Shown here: positions 6,879-10,858 of the stretch, one piece after another | Position numbering within the stretch: the stretch's first letter is position 1 | How the letters are laid out: every line of letters starts with the position of its first letter | Origin: Halieaceae bacterium | Lineage (GTDB): Bacteria; Pseudomonadota; Gammaproteobacteria; Pseudomonadales; Halieaceae | Assembly (NCBI GenBank): GCA_011523115.1 | Contig: WTHO01000218.1 | Coordinates: 1-10,858, forward strand | Length of the DNA: 10,858 nt | Reading direction: 5' to 3' | Notes under the pieces: model-generated | Told to the model about the DNA's origin: nothing | Databases searched by the model: none | What the model saw: only the letters and a program-made list of their open reading frames with translations | Translations under genes and position numbers: made by a program

Positions 6879-7229
6879 TCAACCTGCCATCGACCACGCC
6901 TCGATGGCGTCGCGCACACTTTGGGCCTGATCCAGCATGACCCGGTGCTTGACCACGCGCACTCCCTCGGTCGTCTCACTACAAGCCTGCTCCAACTCGC
7001 GCGCCGCTGCAGACAAAAGTGTGGCCTGCAGGTTAGCACTGGTGCCTTTGATGCGATGAGCGATCCGCCGCAGTGCCTCGGTGTCTTGCTGGTTGAGCGC
7101 CTGCTCAGCAGCAACGATATCCGCGGATAACTCTTCCGCAAATGTCGCCAACAGCGTAGCGGTAATCTGCCGATCACCACCAAACATCGCGAGCAGTGCA
7201 TCGAAGTCAATGGGTGCGGTGCTCGTCAT
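6879..7229 (-). CDS. Hpt-domain histidine phosphotransfer protein
   Basis: Small cytosolic phosphorelay intermediate, 116 residues, consisting of a single Hpt four-helix domain. The phosphoacceptor is predicted to be His58 in the motif AHRIKGTSANLQA (57-69), matching the family pattern AH-x-x-KG followed by a small residue, Asn and Ala. There is no kinase, receiver or membrane domain, so it must receive phosphate from a hybrid kinase and pass it to a response regulator encoded elsewhere. It lies 48 nt downstream of dnaB on the same strand and may be co-transcribed with it. No good ribosome-binding site precedes the ATG, which suggests coupling to dnaB or inefficient translation. It converges on the P-like gene with only 12 nt between the stops. 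The family call is secure; partners are unknown. Confidence 0.85.
   Translation of the reverse strand: MTSTAPIDFDALLAMFGGDRQITATLLATFAEELSADIVAAEQALNQQDTEALRRIAHRIKGTSANLQATLLSAAARELEQACSETTEGVRVVKHRVMLDQAQSVRDAIEAWSMAG
6886..6908. terminator. Hairpin at the convergent junction of the P-like gene and hpt
   Basis: GCCATCGA (6886-6893) and TCGATGGC (6901-6908) form a perfect 8-bp stem around a 7-nt loop. It begins 20 nt after the P-like stop codon, inside the last codons of hpt on the other strand. Neither strand has a T-run beside it, so it is not a textbook intrinsic terminator. Its symmetry would let it act on both converging transcripts, either as a pause or as an mRNA 3'-end stabiliser. 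The coding constraint on hpt means it could also be chance. Confidence 0.35.
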
Positions 7230-7277
7230 GACAGCGCATCGAGCCGTAATAGCGGGTACCGATACCCTCGATCACGG

Positions 7278-8654
7278 TCAGTAACCGGCATAATCATCCC
7301 GGGCAAGGTTCTCAAATCGGGTGAATTCACCCCGGAAGGCAAGTCGACAGGTGCCGATCGGTCCGTTTCGCTGCTTGCCAATAATGATCTCTGCAACGCC
7401 TTTATCCGGCGAATCCTCGTGGTACACCTCGTCACGGTAAATAAACATCACCACGTCGGCGTCTTGCTCTATCGCCCCTGACTCACGCAGATCGGAGTTC
7501 ACCGGGCGCTTGTTGGGACGCTGCTCCAACGCGCGATTAAGCTGCGACAGCGCCACCACCGGGCAGCGGAACTCCTTGGCGATCGCTTTCAGGTTTCTGG
7601 AAATCTCCGAGATTTCTGCCGTGCGCCCCTCGCTGGTTCCGGCCACCCGCATCAGTTGCAGGTAGTCGACCATAATCATCGCCAAATCACCGTGTTCACG
7701 GGACAAACGCCGTGCCCGGGCTCTGACCTCAGTGGGGGTTAATGCCGGCGTATCATCGATAAAAATGGAGGTCTCTTTGAGCTTGGCCATCGCCGCTGAG
7801 AGCTTGGGCCAATCATCCTGTTGCAGCTTGCCATTGCGTAAACGCGACTGATCGATCTTGCCCAAAGAAGACATCATCCTGACCACCAGCTGTTCGGCGG
7901 GCATCTCCATGGAGAACACAACAATAGGTTTCTGGGTTGTGGCGGCTGCATTCTCGACCAGATTCATCGCAAAGCTGGTCTTACCCATGGAGGGTCTTCC
8001 TGCGACGATCACCAGATCGGAGGGTTGCAAGCCAGAGGTTCGTTTATCGAGATCAATAAAACCGGTGGTGAGCCCTGTAATATCGCCGCCTGAATTGTAG
8101 AGCTCCTCAATCCGCTCGAGGGCTCCGGTCAGCAGCGGCGCCATGCCGAGAGGACCTCCCGACTTGGGACCGCTCTCTGACACCGCCATGATCAGTCGCT
8201 CGGCCTCGTCCACCAGTTCTTCAGCGCTGCGCCCCTCCGGGTTGAAACCGGCGGTAGCAATGTCCTGTGCCGCGCCGATCAGCTTCCGCAACAGCGCGCG
8301 CTCACGTACCGCGCGCGCGTAAGCGCTAACATTGGCGGCGGTGGGGGTTTGCTCGACCAGATCGGCGAGATAAGTATGGCCGCCCGCTGAGTCGAGCTCA
8401 CCGGTAGCCAGAAGGCGATCTGAGACCGTGATGACATCGATTGGCTCATTGCGATCCACCAAGGTGGCGATCTGTCTAAAAATCGCGCGATGCTCGGGAC
8501 GATAAAAATCATTCGCATCTACCAACTCGGCAATGGCGTCCCAGCTTTCCGGGGCCAGCAAAATACCGCCGATAACGGATCGTTCAGCTTCGACCGACTG
8601 CGGTTGCATGCGAATCCGGGAGATATCCGGATCTTGAGTTTTCACCGACTCCAA
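7278..8654 (-). CDS. dnaB: Replicative DNA helicase DnaB
   Basis: Hexameric 5'-3' helicase that unwinds DNA at the replication fork and recruits primase DnaG. The 458 residues compare with 471 in E. coli. The N-terminal domain spans about 17-120, opening with PQSVEAERSVIGG. The RecA-like domain has Walker A GRPSMGKTS (219-227), Walker B MIMVDYLQLM (326-335), and the conserved SQLNRALEQR (370-379) and KQRNGPIG (427-434) motifs. No intein interrupts the motifs. The start chosen is TTG at 8654, with AGGG 7 nt upstream; the first ATG (residue 16) would remove conserved residues and lacks a ribosome-binding site. GTG at codon 4 is an alternative. The gene is separated from rplI by a strong terminator, so it should have its own promoter in the gap 8655-8809. 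Hpt follows in the same direction. The P-like gene close by may supply its loader. Confidence 0.96.
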   Translation of the reverse strand: MESVKTQDPDISRIRMQPQSVEAERSVIGGILLAPESWDAIAELVDANDFYRPEHRAIFRQIATLVDRNEPIDVITVSDRLLATGELDSAGGHTYLADLVEQTPTAANVSAYARAVRERALLRKLIGAAQDIATAGFNPEGRSAEELVDEAERLIMAVSESGPKSGGPLGMAPLLTGALERIEELYNSGGDITGLTTGFIDLDKRTSGLQPSDLVIVAGRPSMGKTSFAMNLVENAAATTQKPIVVFSMEMPAEQLVVRMMSSLGKIDQSRLRNGKLQQDDWPKLSAAMAKLKETSIFIDDTPALTPTEVRARARRLSREHGDLAMIMVDYLQLMRVAGTSEGRTAEISEISRNLKAIAKEFRCPVVALSQLNRALEQRPNKRPVNSDLRESGAIEQDADVVMFIYRDEVYHEDSPDKGVAEIIIGKQRNGPIGTCRLAFRGEFTRFENLARDDYAGY

Positions 8655-8689
8655 AATGACGCCCTATCTGCTGGCTGCGGGTTACATCT

Positions 8690-8704
8690 GGCTGCATGGC
8701 AGCC
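8690..8704. repeat. Inverted repeat in the dnaB leader
   Basis: GGCTGC and GCAGCC flank a 3-nt centre (ATG), a perfect 6-bp inverted repeat about 36 nt upstream of the dnaB start. The left arm is also part of a direct repeat: CTGGCTGC occurs at 8671-8678 and again at 8688-8695. The rest of the gap 8655-8809 shows no convincing -35/-10 pair reading towards dnaB. The repeat could be an operator or an RNA hairpin controlling dnaB. Confidence 0.35.
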
Positions 8705-8809
8705 CGCCATCAACTTATCGTCGACGGGCCGGATAGAGTACCTGCGGAGGCTGGTAACTGCCAGCAATAAGAGGTGGGGGGCGGTCTGCAATGCCTGCGA
8801 GCCGCTGAC

Positions 8810-8842
8810 AAAAAAGGGCGGCGGAGCGGTTCAGCCCCGCCG
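8810..8842 (-). terminator. Intrinsic terminator of the rpsF-rpsR-DUF2232-rplI operon
   Basis: Read on the - strand, a 9-bp GC-rich stem (CGGCGGGGC pairing with GCTCCGCCG, one G-T wobble) closes a 6-nt loop (TGAACC) and is followed, after CC, by six T residues (complement of 8810-8815). It begins 7 nt after the rplI stop codon. This is a standard Rho-independent terminator and separates the ribosomal operon from dnaB. Confidence 0.9.
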
Positions 8843-8849
8843 AAGAGGA

Positions 8850-9299
8850 TTACTCGGCAACGATATGGATAGCGACCGAGGAACTGACCTCAGCATGCAC
8901 CTGAATCATGATCTCGTATTCTCCGAGTTCACGAATCACGCCCTCAGGCAACCGCACTTCGGACTTGTCAACTTCACAACCAGCAGCCGTTAAGGCTTCG
9001 GCGATGTCGCGGGTACCCACAGAACCAAAGAGCTTACCCTCTTCACCCGCCGTAGCTGCGATGTTGACAGCCTCCAGAGCCGTGAGCGCCTCACCCCGCG
9101 CCTGTGCCGCGGCCAGAGTTTCGGCAGCCGCCGCCTCAAGCTCGGCGCGACGCGTCTCGAACTTGGCCACATTATCCTGCGTGGCCGGAACGGCCTTGCC
9201 CTGAGGGATTAAGAAATTACGGCCATAACCGGGTTTGACATCTACTGTGTCGCCCAAGGCGCCAAGGTTGCCAATATTTTCGAGCAAAATTACTTCCAT
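8850..9299 (-). CDS. rplI: 50S ribosomal protein L9 (bL9)
   Basis: Large-subunit protein that binds 23S rRNA near the base of the L1 stalk and limits ribosome slippage. The 149-residue length equals that of E. coli L9. The N-terminal RNA-binding domain has [13 protein letters not shown] (24-36). A long Ala/Glu-rich connecting helix follows (about 45-75). The C-terminal domain contains [13 protein letters not shown] and ends SVAIHIVAE. The ATG has a clear GAGGA ribosome-binding site (complement of 9307-9311). The gene is the last of the operon and is followed directly by the terminator. A 6-bp hairpin lies just upstream of its ribosome-binding site. Confidence 0.98.
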   Translation of the reverse strand: MEVILLENIGNLGALGDTVDVKPGYGRNFLIPQGKAVPATQDNVAKFETRRAELEAAAAETLAAAQARGEALTALEAVNIAATAGEEGKLFGSVGTRDIAEALTAAGCEVDKSEVRLPEGVIRELGEYEIMIQVHAEVSSSVAIHIVAE

Positions 9300-9315
9300 C
9301 TCTATTTCCTCTGCT

Positions 9316-9330
9316 ACCCGCCGTGCGGGT
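9316..9330 (-). promoter_or_regulatory. Hairpin immediately upstream of the rplI ribosome-binding site
   Basis: ACCCGC (9316-9321) and GCGGGT (9325-9330) form a perfect 6-bp stem around a 3-nt loop in the 57-nt gap between the DUF2232 gene and rplI. On the - strand it ends about 3 nt before the AGAGGA ribosome-binding site. It has no T-run, so it is unlikely to terminate. It could be an RNA-processing or stability element, or tune L9 translation. Confidence 0.4.
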
Positions 9331-9356
9331 CCGCTGTCTAAAAATCGCTGCGCGAC

Positions 9357-10238
9357 TTACACATCCTTTGAGTCTGTGCCCGTCTTCGTCGACCACTTGG
9401 CCCTGAAGTTAACGAAGGCATCGACCACCACGCATACCACCCATACCCATTTGGCCGGATCGAGCACGATCCACACCACATAAATCAAGGTCAACCACGT
9501 GACCCCTTTCCCAGTTTGAGCCGCATAAGCATGTGCCAGCGCAAACCCAACAACTGTGAGGGGTAGCACTGCCACCGCACTCCATACTCTCCATTCCGGC
9601 CCCATCCACCACAGCGCCGTCGCTGTAGCGGCCATGATCAATACCGCTTCCCGTGGCAGGCTCAGTGCGCGAAATTCGTCGCCGAACCCGCCCGGGTTGT
9701 ACAGAGCCGCTTGCCAATACCGCCCTAACATCAAGCTCATCAACGCAATCACGGCGTTGCCCGTCGCCAATAATGCGGCCACTTGGGGGACAGACAGGGC
9801 GTTAAACGCCAACTGCTGCGACCCCTCCTGGCTCAGGTCTTGTTCAAGCTGAGCCAGCGCCTGATTGAATGTCGCCACCAGTTCCTCAAGGAAAGCGCCA
9901 TTCAACAGCGTCAGCGCCAGCCCACTCAACAGGGCCAACGGCACACTCGCCATCACCGCCAGCGACAAATTGACCGTCTCCCTGAGGACAACCGCCAACC
10001 CGTAAGCGCCAAGCAGCAACATGACACTACCCGTGTCTCCGGTCATCGCGGTCAGCACCACCGCAGGCAGCAAAGCCCACAGGACCAACCACCCGCCGGA
10101 GGCTGTACCCCTTCTCAGAGTGACCAGTGCGATGGCCGCCGCACTGATCCAGCCAAACAGCAGACTCCCGGAACCTAAAACCGCAATACCGAGGGCCTGC
10201 CACCGGCCGCGCATGATGAATTCAGCGAGGCCGCGCAC
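9357..10238 (-). CDS. DUF2232 family multi-pass membrane protein
   Basis: Integral inner-membrane protein of unknown function, 293 residues, of the kind usually found between rpsR and rplI in gammaproteobacteria. About eight hydrophobic segments can be seen, at roughly 13-40, 48-65, 70-86, 91-113, 149-171, 198-213, 217-238 and 247-275. A polar, acidic loop (118-143) separates the two halves. The segment GRYWQAALYNPGGFGDEFRA (172-191) is the most family-like stretch. The GTG start lies 9 nt after the rpsR stop codon, with only a weak GAGCG before it, so translation is probably coupled to rpsR. An ATG nine codons in (10214) is an alternative start. Assignment is by topology, motif and position; no activity can be inferred. 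Confidence 0.8.
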   Translation of the reverse strand: MRGLAEFIMRGRWQALGIAVLGSGSLLFGWISAAAIALVTLRRGTASGGWLVLWALLPAVVLTAMTGDTGSVMLLLGAYGLAVVLRETVNLSLAVMASVPLALLSGLALTLLNGAFLEELVATFNQALAQLEQDLSQEGSQQLAFNALSVPQVAALLATGNAVIALMSLMLGRYWQAALYNPGGFGDEFRALSLPREAVLIMAATATALWWMGPEWRVWSAVAVLPLTVVGFALAHAYAAQTGKGVTWLTLIYVVWIVLDPAKWVWVVCVVVDAFVNFRAKWSTKTGTDSKDV

Positions 10239-10247
10239 AACCAGCGC

Positions 10248-10475
10248 TCAGTTGTGAGCGTCTGTGTAAGGCAATAAAGCGAGGTAACGAGCCCGTTTAA
10301 CAGCAGTCGCCAACTGTCGCTGATACTTGGCCTTGGTGCCCGTAATACGGCTCGGAACAATCTTGCCGGTCTCGGAGACGTACTGCTTCAGCGTGTCCAG
10401 ATCCTTGTAATCAATCTCAGTTACACCCTCAGCGGTGAACCGGCAAAACTTTCTGCGTCGAAAAAAACGTGACAT
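10248..10475 (-). CDS. rpsR: 30S ribosomal protein S18 (bS18)
   Basis: Small-subunit platform protein that binds 16S rRNA as a heterodimer with S6. The 75 residues equal the E. coli length, and the sequence is nearly identical, including the [14 protein letters not shown] opening and [15 protein letters not shown] (42-56). Cys11 is conserved. The ATG is preceded by GAGGAA (complement of 10482-10487), which overlaps the end of rpsF; only 3 nt separate the two genes, so they are translationally coupled, as expected for partners made in equal amounts. Confidence 0.98.
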   Translation of the reverse strand: MSRFFRRRKFCRFTAEGVTEIDYKDLDTLKQYVSETGKIVPSRITGTKAKYQRQLATAVKRARYLALLPYTDAHN

Positions 10476-10478
10476 GGC

Positions 10479-10858
10479 TTATTCCTCAGTCGCTGCTTCG
10501 TTATCAGCTTCAGCCGCCTCTTCCGAGCCACTGTCGGAATCAGACGCTTCGGCTGTCTCCGCCGCTGCGCGACGGGCGTCGTTGTCCTGCCGCTCCTGAT
10601 AGCGGGCCTTGCGCTCTTTGTCCTCACGCTCCGCCTTCATGATCAGAGACTCTTCAAGCACGGGCTCGTCCCGACGGATGACCATATTGCGGATGACCGC
10701 GTCGTTGTAACGGAAGGTTGTCGTCAACTCTTCCATCGCCTCATTGGAAGCTTCAACGTTCATCAGCACGTAATGCGCTTTATGGATCTTATTGATGTGG
10801 TAGGCCAACTGACGTCGACCCCAATCTTCCAGACGATGCACCGTCCCGCCATCTTTGG
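10479..10858 (-). CDS. rpsF: 30S ribosomal protein S6 (bS6), 5' end cut by window edge
   Basis: Partner of S18 in the 30S platform. About 125 residues are visible. The frame is open to the window edge ([15 protein letters not shown]), and roughly the first 30-35 residues of the protein lie outside. The GTG at 10841 is an internal valine, not a start. Recognisable segments are [30 protein letters not shown] and the [15 protein letters not shown] strand. The C-terminus is a long, low-complexity Ala/Asp/Glu/Ser extension ending AATEE. In E. coli, S6 is modified by RimK, which adds glutamates to a C-terminal Glu, and this acidic end would suit that reaction. It is the first visible gene of the rpsF-rpsR-DUF2232-rplI operon; its promoter and any autoregulatory S6:S18 leader lie beyond the window. 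Confidence 0.97.
   Translation of the reverse strand, partial: KDGGTVHRLEDWGRRQLAYHINKIHKAHYVLMNVEASNEAMEELTTTFRYNDAVIRNMVIRRDEPVLEESLIMKAEREDKERKARYQERQDNDARRAAAETAEASDSDSGSEEAAEADNEAATEE

Noticed and set aside
6719..7210. 163-codon - strand open frame across the hpt region
   Set aside because: It is a shadow of hpt in another frame, rich in Arg, Ser and Cys; hpt carries the clear phospho-His motif.
7278..8654. Intein in DnaB
   Set aside because: The Walker A, Walker B and C-terminal motifs are contiguous and the length is normal.
8642..8710. 22-codon upstream open frame as an annotated gene before dnaB
   Set aside because: Its ribosome-binding site is poor and its composition is unremarkable; it is kept only as part of the dnaB leader observation.
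8655..8809. DnaA boxes or an origin near dnaB
   Set aside because: No TTATCCACA-like sequence or AT-rich unwinding element was seen in this gap or in the other intergenic regions.
8490..8993. 167-codon + strand open frame between dnaB and rplI
   Set aside because: It is antisense to the start of dnaB and the end of rplI, crosses the terminator, and has no protein-like features.

Overview
The window looks like chromosomal DNA from a gammaproteobacterium, most likely a marine Halieaceae/Cellvibrionales-type organism. That placement is an inference from the gene set: an EttA whose catalytic residues fall at E. coli positions, an S18 nearly identical to E. coli S18, and the order rpsF-rpsR-DUF2232-rplI-dnaB. 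G+C is moderate to high, and five of eleven genes appear to start with GTG or TTG. No insertion sequence, CRISPR array, tRNA, rRNA or prophage structural gene was seen.

Layout. 1-203: unassigned leader with two small hairpins. 204-1547 (+): UDP-glucose 6-dehydrogenase (ugd). 1663-1842 (+): an unrecognised 59-residue protein. 2049-3713 (+): ettA, the ribosome-gating ABC-F ATPase. 3741-5117 (-): radA, convergent with ettA. 5207-6286 and 6189-6866 (+): an overlapping pair encoding a DnaT-repeat protein and a phage lambda P-like protein, divergent from radA. 6879-7229 (-): a stand-alone Hpt phosphotransfer protein. 7278-8654 (-): dnaB replicative helicase. 8810-8842: strong intrinsic terminator. 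8850-10858 (-): the ribosomal operon rpsF (5' end cut by the window edge)-rpsR-DUF2232 membrane protein-rplI.

How the genes fit together. The centre is replication and repair: RadA (branch migration), the DnaT-like/P-like pair, and DnaB. Lambda P loads host DnaB at the phage origin and DnaT is a primosome protein, so a chromosomal P-like gene fused by overlap to a DnaT-repeat gene, 0.4 kb from dnaB, is a good candidate for a domesticated phage-type helicase loader. I recall, without being able to check, a proposal that lambda O/P-derived genes called dopC/dopE replace DnaC/DciA in some bacteria; this pair may be an instance. The most distinctive points are three tandem DnaT-like repeats in the first protein and a 98-nt out-of-frame overlap between the two genes.

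Translation is the second theme: S6, S18, L9 and EttA. The ribosomal operon ends at a clear terminator, so dnaB (probably with hpt) appears to have its own transcription start.
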